In this document: positions 22,730 to 36,191 of the stretch, piece after piece
Numbering within the stretch: the first letter of the stretch is position 1
Layout of the letters: each line of letters starts with the position of its first letter
NCBI GenBank assembly: GCA_947623455.1
Contig: OX392528.1
Location: forward strand, 50,176,322 to 50,240,321
Length of the DNA: 64,000 bases
Direction: 5' to 3'
DNA from: Mimachlamys varia
Taxonomy: Eukaryota > Mollusca > Bivalvia > Pectinida > Pectinidae
The notes under the pieces: model-generated
The model's input: the letters and a program-made list of their open reading frames with translations, nothing else
Database searches by the model: none
What the model was told of the DNA's origin: nothing
Position numbers and translations under genes: made by a program

Positions 22730-24866
22730 GTGAGTAAGTTGTGGAATTGTTTTCACTTATACGTCAATGCGGCGAGATAGAAGCCCACGCAGAAGGCATA
22801 ACGCCACATAGAAGACGGAGAGGTCATTACCGGGTGAAAATGGCAAGTTAAACAAGAGAATATATCTGACATCAAATATGGTGCTGTACCATAGGCTAAT
22901 GACTGTTTGGAGACCATTATTAAACGGAAAAGTTTGCTTTATTGTACTTTTCTCGTAAATCAATGACAATCCCATATTTAAAAAAGACATTTAAAATAAA
23001 GCAGAATGAAATAATCGGATCTAGAGATAAAAGCGTTGAAATCCTTTTTTTTGTCAAATTTGATATGGGTTTTCTAGGGAAAATGTTGTACTGATTAAGC
23101 ACCATGTGGACAGGCGATGGGAAGAGTGTTTCATTTCATTTTGATCAGAAGTTGGAACACAAGACATGCCGGAAAAGCGAAAAATGAACGCACACAAAAT
23201 GGCAACAAATCTGTCAGACAGGAAGAGCGGATACGGATGTTTACACGGTGCACATGCACAACATGTAGCAGGAGCGAAGATTTCATCTCATGGCAACATC
23301 ATAAACAAAGAAGGCTAAGAAATGTGTATCGCCATTCCTTCAGCTTTTGTTGCACTAATTGGTGCACGCGACTTGGCAATGTGAAGCGGTCTAATTACTC
23401 TCGACAATATATGATAAAGAGGAGATCATAGTTCTCGGTTTGCTTAAAAGCTAAGTTTCATTCCAACAACAAAATACTTGTGCTAGAAAAGGAATCCTTT
23501 ATGTTCATTCTGGGGTAAATATGTAAGAAAAAATCACATTAATAGGATATTAAGGAATTAAGTCAGAAATTGCGTGGGAGTAGTAACGCCAATTACTACA
23601 ATGTAGAGTACGTACGTATCATGGTAGTGAGTGCAAACTGCGTATTATCTTGTAATGTTTGCAGTATATTTTGTTCAACAATTCTGTAGTACAATTGTTA
23701 TGACATCCAGTCAAGCTGAATACACATTATTTGGGTAACAAAAATATAATTGGTACAGCTCTATCTGTAGAGTCTTGGTTTCCTTGCATCACTTTCTGTC
23801 TAAGATTCAGCTCTGGTTAAATATCGTGTTTGTTTACTCTGTCTTCGCGTGGAAGTAATGGTATTTATAAAGAGGGACGTTAGCACCATGGGTGTCAAGG
23901 TAAGGCGTCTATGAAGTATATCTCGTCTGACATAAAGTTGGGCCGAATTATCTAGACGGAACAAATCGTACACGGCTGTAGACCATCTTCATTCATTCAA
24001 CAGAACAATACAGTGTTTACATGTCATGTTATAGGTACTTTCTTTATTCAGCTAACACCTTCCTTAATGTGGCCTGACGGGGCATTAAGACATGTTGCCT
24101 TAATAAAAAAGTTACTAATATTAAATAATGAAGACATCTTCCGCATACTATACAAAACTGTATTGATGATTGCTGATGTTGCCGTACAAACGGTTTCGAT
24201 AAGTTTGACCAATACTAGTACAGTTTAATTATTTCAAACCACTAACAACATCATGGCAGATGTTTTCGTCTAAGGCGTTAGTTGTGCCTAAATAACGTAC
24301 TAGATTTGGAGGTTGTCCAGCCTAGTGTCTGGCATGTCCTTGCTCATTTACGCTATTTGTGGGTGGCATAACTCATTGTGCTGAACACCTACACCATTTG
24401 GAGAGACGCAATGTTTTGTCTGATGTCTGTGCTTTGCACACGTATACTTAGAGTATATACGCAAATAAATACATTGACCTAACTTGGTAGACGCAATGTT
24501 TGATGAATTGCATTTAAGTATGGTTACCATTGCGTTGCAATTTTACTAGCACAGTCAAAACAAAAAATAAAGAACTGTTCAAAACAACTTCTTTTTTCTG
24601 TTTTTGTTAGTTTCCCCGAAAAAAAACTACCTTTTGAACATGGCAATGTTTAAATATTCCCCATGTGTAGAGCGAATATGCAGACAATTCTTAGCTCACA
24701 TAAACAACATCGTTCATGCATGAATGCAAGTCAATACTTCAGACTGAGAAGAAACATGCGTTTTGACCTTATTCCTGTTAATAAGGCAGCAAGGTGCTTT
24801 GGATAGCCAAAACATATGTAAACAATATAACGTTAATTAGTGGTACCCTGGAACGAGGCCCAAAGT

Positions 24867-25121
24867 TCAATCCCCCCTCCCCCATTGAGGCATGGGGGTT
24901 AGTAAGGGCACGGTCATGGTGGTAGCTGTCTGATTGTCATGGATCTTCGGATAGTTAATTAGTTGTGAAATGTTCCTAGATGTGGTGTGTATACCAGTAC
25001 TGTCAGAGAGAGTACATTGCAACTTAAATGCTCTTGTGTTTCCTATATACGACATATACGATACTGATATATCTACCTTAGTAAGTTCATTTAACCCTTT
25101 AAGAGCATTACTGACTTTCAT
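24867..25121 (-). CDS. Possible small ORF, unknown
   Basis: An ATG-started 84-residue frame begins MKVSNALKGLNELTKVDISV and ends PMPQWGRGD. Composition is natural, with no membrane segment and no recognised motif. An overlapping plus-strand frame (24970-25215, 81 residues) looks about as natural, so neither strand is favoured and both may be chance or repeat-derived. Confidence 0.15.
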   Translation of the reverse strand: MKVSNALKGLNELTKVDISVSYMSYIGNTRAFKLQCTLSDSTGIHTTSRNISQLINYPKIHDNQTATTMTVPLLTPMPQWGRGD

Positions 25122-25219
25122 GTCCGAATCAGTATATCTATGTAAGAATGTCAGTATAATTCTTGACGTATATATAGCTACTTTAGTTTATATTAAGCTT
25201 GGTACTAGAACATAAGCTA

Positions 25220-26540
25220 TCATCTGCCACGACTAGCTTCCTAAAATAGCGGCGATATTAGATTGACTATGGACTCCTCATTAATCATGCTATAGTACTA
25301 TCTTAAACGTCTTATACCCATTTTGCCTGTTTTTATTTGGGATCCTAGGATTTTTCAATATACAATATTCTGAAACCGTGTCCAGGGGTGATTGCTTCTG
25401 ACGAACTCAATGTATAACACATATTAGTGGATGTAAATTATGTTACGAACTATTTTATCGAAACGATCTCGATAGGAATGAAAAAACACCCCGAATTATT
25501 GTGTGAATCTATTTTCTATACTCCCGATGGCATTTGGTATCGCTATTGTGCGTAGTTATCCTTTAAACTATTTTGGATGATATCTACACTCTTGTGCAGC
25601 AGACACAGGCATTGTGAATAACACAATTATTATAGTGATATTATGCATATTATGTTTATAGTTGTGTATAACTTTCAACCAGCTAGGGAAATTTTGCCAT
25701 TAAAGCAACCATTGAGAAAAATAATGTATCATATAAAGCTATGGTCACTTTCGTAAGTCAGTTTAGACCATTTGTGTCTGACATAGATTAAACAGATTTA
25801 TAAAATGATTGGGTAAATTATAATCCAGTTATTTCTAATAAAGACAACTATCGATTTGTTTTCAAAAACAAAAGTACTATAGATGTAAAAGAAAATATCT
25901 GATCAATATAAGTTGTGATATGCACGCTCATCGATTAATAGATTTCCTTATTGGTTAATTTCTGTACATGAGTATTGTGTTTGTATTAAGTAGTTATAGC
26001 GTACATGTATGTCTCGACAGTATCGCAAGTTGTCAATATTAATTTGCAATTAATGTCAACCTAATATAATATGCATGAGATGTATACAATATCCTTGAAT
26101 AACGTCTATACCTACCACACTATGACAATCTATGTGCATAATATATCCAAGAAAAAGCAATTATTATTGAAAACCTTCCATTATATATATATATTGCATA
26201 CAGATTAGCTGTATTGTTTGAATTTAATGACGGAAGAACAACGACAGTTAAGAATGAAACCGGTGTTCCTTCTATTCTATTTACAAGGCCATAAACAATG
26301 TGAATAGGAACCTTCGCCTATTTAATTGTAGTCATAACATATGCAAATGTGATCATCATTCAGACTTATCATGCATAGTAATATTTAGTTTAATAATAAA
26401 CTAAGGTTTAAGTACGCCTTCTTCTTTCGCCTATTGACAATATACCATAACCCACATTGAAACTTTAACCAGGCAACAAAGGTCCCTGTTTCAAACGAAA
26501 ATTTACATTTTAAATGTTTTCATCGGCATTAAAAGTTAAT
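25220..26540. other. Gene-free AT-rich stretch
   Basis: No exon, RNA gene or shared repeat was seen. There is a short TA run near 26180. Confidence 0.5.
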
Positions 26541-26560
26541 GGTTTATTGCCATGCCTGTA

Positions 26561-26802
26561 CTTTATTTTCAAGGGTCTCCGTGTAAATACTGTCTTTGAT
26601 CATTTTTTGCCGATGGTTTAATCGATTTTGAGTTCTGGTGATAATTTTGCTGACGCTTTGGTATTTCCTGACAATTAAGTGTGTTTATTGATTGATAATC
26701 CTCATTTTCGAAAAAAAAAAACTATCAAGAGTTACATGCACAAAAGAAATGACAATAAGTTTGAGTTCTGATGATGATTTTGCTGACGCTTTAGGTTTTT
26801 TT
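26561..26802 (+). mobile_element. RT-tail 3' end, with a second partial copy
   Basis: Positions 26561-26672 hold GGGTCTCCGTGTAAATAC, GGTTTAATCGATTTTGAG and TGACGCTTTGG. A second short match, GTTTGAGTTCTGATGATG then TTTTGCTGACGC, lies at 26759-26802. Either two insertions or a local duplication of the tail. Confidence 0.6.
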
Positions 26803-26899
26803 TAATTTATTTAAATTTTTTGGAAAGTGTGTTGAATAATTGATTGTTCCCATTTTCAAAAAAAAAGAGCTTTTAATTATCATGAGTTATAAACGAAAT

Positions 26900-29340
26900 A
26901 ACGATACAACACAAGCAAGCGGCCTTAATTGAGATTTATACTCCGGGATTACACACTGTTGTACAATAATACGGTATGCATTCTACCTGTGTAAACAGAG
27001 TCAGGTCGATATTCATTTCTTTCGAATTAGATCATTACTGTGCATTGGGTCTATCATTGTCTAGATCTTACATGTACATCAATATGAACGCGGGGTGTTG
27101 GCAGCTCGGTGGCTCCAGATGTCACGTATTACTACAGTAAAGCCTGATATAACTGCTGATCTGATAGCCATGCAGACACGCCGAAATGACACAACGTTAT
27201 ATACACTATACCGAGTGGTTTGGTACTTCCCCGATACCGTTTACCTAATACCCACTTCAGTACCATTTCTGATCGGTTCTGTATTTCATGCTATTGCAAG
27301 TGAGAAGAAAGAGTTTACTTTAACGGTATGCTTCAAGTCTTGATCAAGACGTTATCGTGCATATCACGAAGCACAAATGTACTTAAATTGTGTTAGCTCT
27401 ACTGCTCCACCGTATAACAACCATCATCATGGCTTACCCAGAGGATTCTCCCCTCTTCCCTATCTATCGATTTTCCAATATTTGGTAATTGACTATGTTT
27501 GCGTCAGGTCTAATAGCTTCTAAAATACCCCAGTGACCCCCGGAAAGTGTTGGCCCTATCCGATACACAGGTCAGCGGGTGATTTCCCTAGATAGGGAAT
27601 GGGAAACGCTTTTATGTGGAATCATGTTTTCACTTCTACTGACATAAAAGTGACGTCTTTCAATTTGTCATGGGACCATACGATGCTCAGTGGTCCTATC
27701 ATGAGCTAAAACGTTTATTTTAAGATGTGCCGGAACTCATATGAGGAGGATACATGTAAAACTGTTCGTAGGAGAAACTGTTTATAATGCATTCTATTTA
27801 AGTAATGTACTGGGTTTTATGTCAGTTTGACAGCAATAGCAATGTGTGTTATAGGACTGTAACAACATTTGCTTAAACGTTCATTACAAACATATACTTA
27901 TATATACATTTCATTTACAGTATTGTACTAATGAGTTATTTCTAACAGTTTTTAAGAAGCAACTCAGGTGAAGTCAACAATTGAGTTGATGACGCCACAA
28001 AAGGTATTGATGATGTCACAATATACAATCTTGTAACAACATTTGCCTTCATAATGCATTGACGGTAGGGATTAGGGTGTTATTATTTTCTCTTAGGTAT
28101 TGGGAATACGGCGTTAGTCACTGTTTATGAAAAATGTCTATGCACATCCGAAATATAACCACTTTATACGTACAGCAAATAGAAACTTTGATGATACCAG
28201 TTGTCGATATATATATTTGTTTTTTAGCATTAAGAGCATTTTGATGTACGCTCTTCAACATCCCAGACTATTTGCAGCTTTGAAGGTCGGATAAAGTTCA
28301 TCATTTTGTTAACTGACACTAACAGATACGGCTGTTTGTACATTTATCGTTTTTTGGCATGGCTAGTAATCTTATCATTGATATGCCAGTTTCCCCCACC
28401 GTAAAAAATCCTATACACACACCAACACACGTATTTCACCGATCTATTACATGGGGTATCAAGTATCCGTTTCATTGTTTTGAAGGTAACAGCAACAAAT
28501 CAGATTTATCGATTCCTTTTTATGTCAAAAAACAACAAAAAGGCCAAGCTGATTTATGTTATCGCATTTTATATTATACTGTCATATCCGATATCAACCT
28601 TGGGCTTTTTGATTTATCAATTGAAAAATAACATTTAAATGTATTTATTAAACACTATTTTTGGAAAAGGTAACAAAATGCTGATTTAAGAATTCTTTAT
28701 TTTAAAAGGAGGAGAAATATGTTTTAATAAGTCAATTAAACACTATCAATATTTATAATCATAAGTATATATACATTATCAAAGTTTATGACGTTATAAC
28801 TATATACCAGAAGCTTGTTGAAGATTGATACTAAAATGACAAGGTTACCATCGAATACCTTCATCATGAGCCAAGTAAGTAACATGATATATATAAAGAC
28901 CTTTAACTTATAAACCGGAACTCTTCAGAGAGATATTGCAATATAGTTCCGGCTTCTGAATCAATTATCTACATTATAAACATACAAGAGTTCAAATGAC
29001 GTTGAACTGGTGCAAACCCGTTACTGAGATCCATGGGCAGACCTTACCGACAGATGTTTTTTTTATCTAGTAGAACCCATGGATGGCATCATGCAAATGC
29101 AAATATGTAATACAACATTCACTTTTAATACCATTTGACTGAGTCATGAATCATCCTGTGGTGAGACTTAAGATACGATCGTTTCCATAGCTTTATCTCC
29201 AATAGTACATGTATGTAAATATACATGTAGGGCACCACTGAGAAGATTTGTGCCGTGTGTGCATTTTCATTCATATTATCAGGAATGTATGTATTGCAAT
29301 TTAATGTATTCTGCAATTCGCCAATACGTTTGTATAATTT
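26900..29340. other. Gene-free stretch
   Basis: Frames at 27095-27343 and 28359-28631 have no motif and no splice support. No shared repeat was noticed. Confidence 0.4.
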
Positions 29341-29371
29341 TATTTCCCACCTTTTGCCCCCCCCCCCACTA

Positions 29372-29415
29372 GCATCACTGATAAGTCCTAGGAGGACGAA
29401 ACAGCTGTATGATGT
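29372..29415 (+). ncRNA. Hammerhead ribozyme, probably inactive
   Basis: Same repeat as at 19.6 kb (repeat span about 29348-29492). Stem I GCATCA, stem II GTCCT/AGGAC and GAAA are kept. The core reads CTGATAA instead of CTGANGA, changing the invariant G8 to A, which should abolish cleavage. The last stem I pair is a G-T wobble. A run of C precedes it at 29357-29368. Confidence 0.85.
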
Positions 29416-30330
29416 AGTTTAATTAATTTTTTCGGCATACTGTATCTATTACTTAATTTAAAAGGTGCAGAATATGTGTGTGTTACGTCATCCTTTATAA
29501 TGAGTTTATAATTATTTATTACAAATTGGTTTCAGAAATTTAACCAAATACGTTTCTAATTATTGTTCATTATTCTTAATCGTTAACAAGTGTTTCAAAT
29601 TTTTAAAGAATACCAAAACCTATTTAAGAAAAGATATATTTTTGCAATGCTTCAAATTATTCACTCGAGCATTTCTACCGCTTTTAAGCAATATAATGAC
29701 ATTGCGTGTTTTTCCCCGCCATGTAAAGAGAAAAAAACACAGAATCTGTAACCAGAGACTCCGATTGGTAGGATGCTGTATTGGCAATACCTACGACAAT
29801 CTAGTCGCGACAGCATTGACAGAAACGATAATACACCTATGTATTACGTAATAGGTCGCTGGTAGACGTTATATGTTATTATATAATAATTACCTAATAT
29901 CTTCACATATGATATATCTCTGTTACAAAAACAGTTTTGTGTATATTATGCATGTGAATATATATATACGTCGTATTCTGTTTTTAATCAACCACTACAT
30001 CGTCATATTGCGGTGAATTGGGAGTCTTTCAAATCCAAACTAAGTATATCAATATTAATTCTATGTGGCTTAATTAAATTAAGTTTTATGATCTCATATC
30101 GGTTTTAAGTAGCAATAGTTTATAATTCTATGATCATGCCATTCTTCAATAAGGAGCAGGTTTGAAGAATACGTGTGATAGCGTGTTGTATACAGAGATA
30201 CCATGTGTTTGGAGAGAGATACCTTACCCATGTGGAATCCTTCTCTAGCCCTGACCCACTTACGGTGTATATGCATAGTACCAATTTGATAAACAATACA
30301 TTGACTGTAATGTAATTTCAAACGGCTTAC

Positions 30331-30562
30331 CTTTTTTCCCGTGATATTTGAGTCCATTGTTTTTCCTACTAGAATGATTCCCCATGGTTCTCTGATAATA
30401 ACAATTGCAAATCCCAGGAAATTCAACAAGTCGAGACTGCTATCCGCTGTGCTGTTGTATACAGCTGGAAGCTGGGAATCAACAGAAACCTGACTGTAGA
30501 AGCGCACTGAGTATTGATGTTCATCTAAGCCTGATGCTAGCACCACGGAGCTCTGGGAGGTG
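30331..30562 (-). CDS. Proposed first exon (5' UTR and MDSNITGKK)
   Basis: On the minus strand an ATG at 30357-30355 sits in an ideal start context (ACAATGG) and encodes MDSNITGKK up to a strong donor (AAG followed by GTAAGC, GT at 30330-30329). A TATA box and GC box lie upstream at the right distance, putting the transcription start near 30562. The reading frame is also open above the ATG to 30651. If the segment were instead an internal exon, a good acceptor (TTCCCATTCACCTCCCAG ending at 30553) would give an exact 74-codon exon, 30552-30331, containing LPAVYNSTADSSLDLLNFLG. I prefer the first-exon reading because of the promoter elements and start context. No family is recognised. Later exons would lie below 30.3 kb on the minus strand. 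Confidence 0.45.
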
Positions 30563-30584
30563 AATGGGAAAATCCACTTGCTCG

Positions 30585-30720
30585 ATTCTATATATAACTC
30601 GTGGCACCACCAGCAGTATTCATAGTAAAAGGGGCGGGGACTAACAGAGCATTACTGATGACGCTCAATCGTTCCCGATTCAGAAACACAATAGGGTGTA
30701 TCCGTCACGTAAATGACGTT
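30585..30720 (-). promoter_or_regulatory. Proposed TATA promoter with GC box and CRE
   Basis: Read on the minus strand: CRE-like palindromic phrase with CATTTACGTGACGG near 30700-30713, GC box CCCCGCCCC at about 30631-30639, then TATATATA at about 30589-30596. The spacing between GC box, TATA box and the expected start near 30562 is typical of a metazoan RNA polymerase II promoter. It faces the proposed first exon. Confidence 0.45.
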
Positions 30721-31389
30721 TTGGACCGCTCAATATTGACTTGTCGTGTTGTGGTACGTTCTTGACGATTGTTTTCTGCTAATGCATTTGCTACTGAAAA
30801 TAGCATGAACAGTACTTTGTAGAGAAAAGATTAACACAATGTTGCCGCAACGACGAGCTTGTCCAAATCAAACTTCTACATATTCACTTTCTCAATTGGT
30901 ATGTTAAATATTTTAGAACGTTCGGAAATATTTAAGTAATACAGTTAAGTCGACGACTATTGAAGGCAAACAAACAAATCAGGCATATGTCATTTGATTA
31001 ATTAAACCGTATACGATATTTTAATGATGAAGACAAGGATTTAATTTCATTCGCGACAAGGGTTTTGTTTTCTTTTTTCTTTATCTACTACATGTAATTT
31101 GACAATAAAAGAAACATGTAAAAGATTGCATCGGCAAAAAATTGATACTATTACATATGATATAAAAGTCGAAATTTAAAATGTGTCATACATGACACTT
31201 CTCTTTTGTTTCCAGTTGTATTTCATATATTTGTACTTTTGATATGTCTTTGTATTTTTGCTATTTGAATGAATCAATGTATAACTAGCAGTCATGTATT
31301 TACGATACGTACTTATAGTCTCAAATAAACAGGTTTATGTAGAACTAACACTAGTACTCTTCTGATACTGAACCAATCATCTGGCCCAG

Positions 31390-31626
31390 GGCCCAGTTGT
31401 TTAAAGGGTGATTAGCTTAATCACTATTTAACGACATTTTTCAAACTTAAATAATTCTTTCATTATACAAGTTACAATCTTCGAATTTTGTTTGTAAATT
31501 GACAATGTTAGGTGTTTCATATCTGCAAAGTTGCAATTGAATCTATGGTTTCATTTTAAAGACACAGGATATTTAAAATTTGCACTAATCACTGATTAAG
31601 CTAATCATCTTTTGAACAACTGGGCC
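31390..31626. repeat. Foldback element, ~237 bp
   Basis: The ends GGCCCAGTTGTTTAAAGGGT and the matching inverted AACAACTGGGCC extend inward through GATTAGCTTAATCAC/CTGATTAAGCTAATC for about 37 bp. It has a miniature-transposon layout with no coding capacity. The terminal phrase GGCCC recalls the 7.5 kb foldbacks but the rest differs. Confidence 0.75.
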
Positions 31627-32475
31627 AAGCTATCCTATGTATTTGTTCTCCGATACTGACGTCAGACCATGACGTCACAGTCGAAACATAAGTAAAGTGA
31701 TCCTGATAGATATGATTTACTGGTAAAACAATACTAATTAGCTGATTGTTAAATAATGTCAATACTTTCAGCAATGCCTGAACATTATTTCCGGCTGAAA
31801 TGTCATGTCTTTGTTTAGTTTGAGCAGTAGAGTAGATAGGGTCAAAACATACAAAGGCAAAACATTGTTTATGGCATAAAAGGTGAATAAAATCGTTTAT
31901 TACGATCCAGCAAATTCAAAGTTAAATAGAGCTTAACGGTTTTTGTTTTAAAACAGTGTGTAAAGGCTAAGTCTGAAAAGACAGTGATACAATCAATAGA
32001 ACAAAACCCCAATAATATCCAACAGCGTTAAAAGCCTTAAAATACAAAAACAATACAAATACGAAATACTGGTCGAGGTAAGATGGAAACCACGAATTGA
32101 TATTGTCCTTAAAAATCACGCGGCATCGGTGTTAAAAGGTAGTTATTAAATTGATACCTTTTCCGGTTACAATCGGTGGGAATGCACTAGACAATAATGC
32201 ATTGAAATGATACACTAAACATTAAAATGTCTTCTTATCGATCAAACACACCATTAAAAGTAAAAAAAACAAAAACAAAACAAAACAAAAATGACGACTG
32301 AAAGAGAAAGAGCAAAATCAGGAAACTAATTACTGGCAGCATCATATATAACCATTTACAATATGTAAATCAGTATTAAGATATAAAACCCTACCTTAGA
32401 ATTAACAATCTATGTCGATTTCGAGAAAAGTAATACATTAGAAACAACCTGAAATATAAACCTTAAGATACATAC

Positions 32476-32600
32476 GTGACGGAAGCCAAAATCTTGTAAT
32501 AGATGCAGTTTGTCAAAAGTTAATAGCACTGCATCATAATTTTGGTCCTTCAAGGTTTCAGTGGTAATGGAGAGACCAACATGTTTGATTTCCAAATTTG
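32476..32600 (-). CDS. Possible internal exon, unknown
   Basis: The minus-strand segment encodes 41 full codons, beginning NLEIKHVGLSITTETLKDQN and ending FGFRH, directly followed by a good donor (GTATGTAT, GT at 32475-32474). The acceptor (AG at 32602-32601) has a poor pyrimidine tract; an in-frame TAA just above it means the exon cannot start earlier. The composition is natural. It sits on the same strand as, and upstream of, the proposed promoter at 30.6 kb, so it would belong to a different transcript or an alternative 5' end. No family recognised. Confidence 0.25.
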
Positions 32601-33295
32601 CTTAATCTATAGTTTAAACAGCTTGACTGGTGCATAAAACATACGATTTCATGACTTCACTGGTTAGAGCAGAAAAGTTCAATTAGAAATTAAATGATCA
32701 GTGAAGTGTTTATGTTGTTAACTTTGCATCTACTCAACAGACATAACTGTCGCCATAAAGGGTACATAGGATTGATGTAGTATTTGATAGCCAAAGTTAT
32801 GTTTTTTTTTTCTTTTCATACATCAATACATTGAATATGTAGCGTAAACAGGCATTATTCGCAGCTGTTACTAAAAACAACACATCAAGACGGTATGTTT
32901 ATTGGTTTGCAAAATAAAAAAAATATTATTTATATATTTTAGATTTTGTATTATTAGACATATACAAAATATATGATTTTGTTTTGAGTTGGATACAGCA
33001 AAACAAAGCCGTTAAGAGTGTTTTTTGTATTCTATCACTTTTCAGTTCAAGGTTGGTGTATTTTTTTTCTTGTTTGTGTAGAGAACTAAGTAATTAGAAA
33101 TATAACAGTTTATCAAAATATCAAATGTTTTAACAAACATACATAAAACCAAACATCCGGCCAATTCTGACCTATGAGCCACTATACAATCTATATAAAC
33201 TACATGAATGCATTAAAGTTCATCAACTCTACGTATGGAATAGGACTAAGTATATGTTTTAAAAGTATTACGTAATCGTATCTACAGTCAACATA

Positions 33296-33443
33296 AGGCG
33301 GTTGTCGTCGATGAAGCAGTCCCTTCCGGAACACCTGGTCGTATTATTCGTGATCATCCTTCCGGTATTCATATTTTGTCCTTAGTTATTCGATTTGTAG
33401 TTAGGATTATGTTTTTTGGCTCTTTGGTATTTTTTGATTTTTA
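33296..33443 (+). mobile_element. RT-tail retroelement fragment, 3' UTR
   Basis: It contains GTCGTCGATGAAGCAG, TTCCGGAACACCTGGTCG and the end block GGATTATGTTTTTTGGC then TGATTTTT. It is 5'-truncated and missing part of the middle. Confidence 0.75.
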
Positions 33444-34250
33444 AAAATATTTCATTTCCATACATGCAGTTTATCCTATATCCCGTGAGTTGAAATATTT
33501 GATGCATTGTAACCTGTACTTAGACAATATATCTACAGGTAAGACTTCGGACTGACTATACTATATTGCCCGAAAGCATACCCAATAAAATATCACAGAC
33601 TCAGCAAGAGATTCGTATAGGGACCAATACTTATAACTATACACCATACTGCAAGCTATAGTGTAATATAAATTTCGTCAATATAATGCTTTACCAGCTG
33701 ATTTAGAAAGCTTCGCATGCTGTGAACGTCATATCCAAATGTTGTGTAAAACAAACGCCCTTTTTTCATGTACAGATTCGTTTACACAACAAATACATTT
33801 TGTATGTAACGTTTCGATGACTAGTACGTTATGAACGTTCGTCAGAAAAATGACCAGTCGAGGAGTCTGTAGACAAAGAGTGAAAAATGTGCACGAGTTG
33901 TCCACGACAATCGGTCGATTTCGGCTTCGCTATTACGTGTATATGCAATACATGTACTTTTGTATTTATACTAAAAAACGTGATTTGTCTACGCTTTTGA
34001 ATTATCATAGAGGAAGGAAAGTCTATGTGCCCCATCATCTCGATTTAAAACAGGCACAGTCCGTATTAGTTGTGTAAAAGAATCGCTTTCCATTCCGAAG
34101 AAGATGTGAACAAACAAAAGCCAAAATGTCTAACGGTCCGGGATTTGAATGTTTATCTCGTCACAACTAAATTTGAACATGGATGTTGATAGTGATGGAT
34201 TACAGAGGTGGAGGTTTTGATTGGTCAACCTGGAGACGACATCTGGCCCC

Positions 34251-34393
34251 GGTTTCATCAACGTTCCTTAAAAAATCTCCACCGGAAAGCATTACAGAAT
34301 CTAAGGAAACTTCCTTAACTAAGGATTCTCTCCTTAAATTCTCTGTAATGCTTTCCTATGGAGATTTTTAAGTTAAGGAATGTTGATGAAACC
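34251..34393. repeat. Near-perfect foldback, ~143 bp
   Basis: The left arm GGTTTCATCAACGTTCC ... GGAAAGCATTACAGA and the right arm (ending GGAATGTTGATGAAACC) are reverse complements with few mismatches over about 65 bp each, leaving almost no loop. It is flanked by CTGGCCCC on the left and AGAGCC on the right. A transcript across it would be a long stem, and the shape also fits a foldback transposon. Confidence 0.8.
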
Positions 34394-35782
34394 AGAGCCT
34401 GCAGGTGATATACTATTCGTAAAGCTTGTTTAATATTAGTTGCAGAGGCTATTTACCTGCGCAATGAGTGCAATGTAATCTACGTAAAATAAAAGAGATA
34501 TGTTTATATCACCAATAGAGATATGGTACTGTAAGTTGTCTATTTTCTTCACCACGTCGTTTCCATCCTTTTAAAGCAATGCCGACTATATGTTGCATCC
34601 CTGTCTTACCCCTTGTGTCATACTGAACCTATCGGTAAGTTGGTTATTAAGCCTCATTGCACATTCAATATCTTAGTAAAGTACTTAAATCATGCCGAGG
34701 AACGTATACCTGACACTCAAAAGTGACATTAATTTATACCACAGACAGTTTATATTCACTGTTATATATAGTATCAAATGTGTTTTGGTGTCGAAGAGTT
34801 ATAGAAGGTATATAGTACGATCACCCAACGAAGATATCGTCATTGTGTTTATAACAGCAAAGGCCATGGAAATTGAAACAGGGTTTTATGGAAATGCGAT
34901 CGCGAACAAAAGATATTAAAAACAGACCATTAGTAATAATGATTGTGTCCATGGATGCTAAAGTTATACATAAAAAGGCTCATTTCTGGAACATATGCCA
35001 TATATCTCTTCTTTGTATTGAACAAATTAACTCTTAAACTAGCTACAAACAAGACCAGGTGATCTCTTCTACCGTTTACACACGTTTACGCGATTGCATA
35101 TCTTCTTAGATTTACATAATAAATAGTTTAATGATCAAAGGAATCATTTGAGTATAACGCGTGTGTACAATACCGCTCAGACAACTGTTTCTATCGTACA
35201 ATACGGGAGACAAAGCAGACAGGGAGGTATGTTACCCTAACCCGACCAAAACGTAGCTTCGACTTCCGACGTTAATTCCTTAACCAGATGGACTATTTGA
35301 TGATTAGAAAACAGGACTTTGAATCTAAGCTAAACACATAAAAAAATCGACATATGTGTAATTAATTAATTTACTTCCATTTTGGCTTTACATAATCTAG
35401 CGCCCATCAACGTTCTGCTAAATCATGAGCCAGTTTATCAACGAATATTTAATTTTCATTTATGCATCTCTGAAAATTATTTCAGATCGATGTTTGAAAA
35501 TCGTTGAAGCCTTATGACAGTCAGAACCGATTATTTACTCTTGAAAGGATAGTGTTTGAGGTATTCCTGTTTCGTGACTTGTGGACATAAAATGTTCAAT
35601 CCTCATTATGTTATTCATGTAACATTGATTTACCGTAACCAACATCCTAGCAACGTAGGACGGTGAAGCGTATAAATGCTTGTTTTGTTTGGACTAACAC
35701 TCGTATAATCCTTATTGAATGTAGAGACAGATTTTAATAACATCTGTTTGGGGATCAGTTGTTCTATTGCAATGAATTAAAT

Positions 35783-35977
35783 AAAAATCAGAGAATACCG
35801 AACATCATCAAAACCATAACCCGAACTCAAAATCGATTAAAATAGCGATAAAATATGAATTGAGGCAAGATTTAAACAGAGATTTGAAAAAAAAAAAAAA
35901 ATTAGAAGAAGACAAGGTGTTCCGGAAGATTAATTGTAATTATCTTCATCGACGACATCCGCCACGTAAATCAAGGT
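35783..35977 (-). mobile_element. RT-tail retroelement fragment, 3' UTR
   Basis: On the minus strand it runs from a ACGTGGCGGATGTCGTCGATG block through GGAACACC-like sequence to GAGTTCGGGTTATGG and the AATACC/CTCTGATTTTT end. An A run of about 15 bases (35888-35902) interrupts the middle. Confidence 0.7.
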
Positions 35978-36191
35978 ATTTTTCAAGAAAATATCACATC
36001 CTCAAATTACAGACTGATGTATCATCAAAATAACAATCTGCGCAAACAGTGAAATATTTGTGTTGGTCAAATACAGGTTATATGAATTAGTGTAATAGAT
36101 ACATGCTTAAGATATCCCCGATATGTATACGATAGTTACATCTATTGTACATTTCCTCGTGTGATCATTGTCATACTCATTGCAGTAACCC

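Noticed and set aside
22757..22990. Minus-strand frames with hydrophobic, membrane-like stretches ending near a GTATAAGT donor
   Set aside because: Two competing frames look equally good and neither matches a family; it would also be an exon overlapping the intron of the proposed plus-strand start exon. Not enough support.
23117..23431. 104-codon plus-strand ORF
   Set aside because: Strongly basic, Arg/Cys/Trp-rich composition typical of reading the wrong frame; a second frame over the same DNA reads better but contains a stop.
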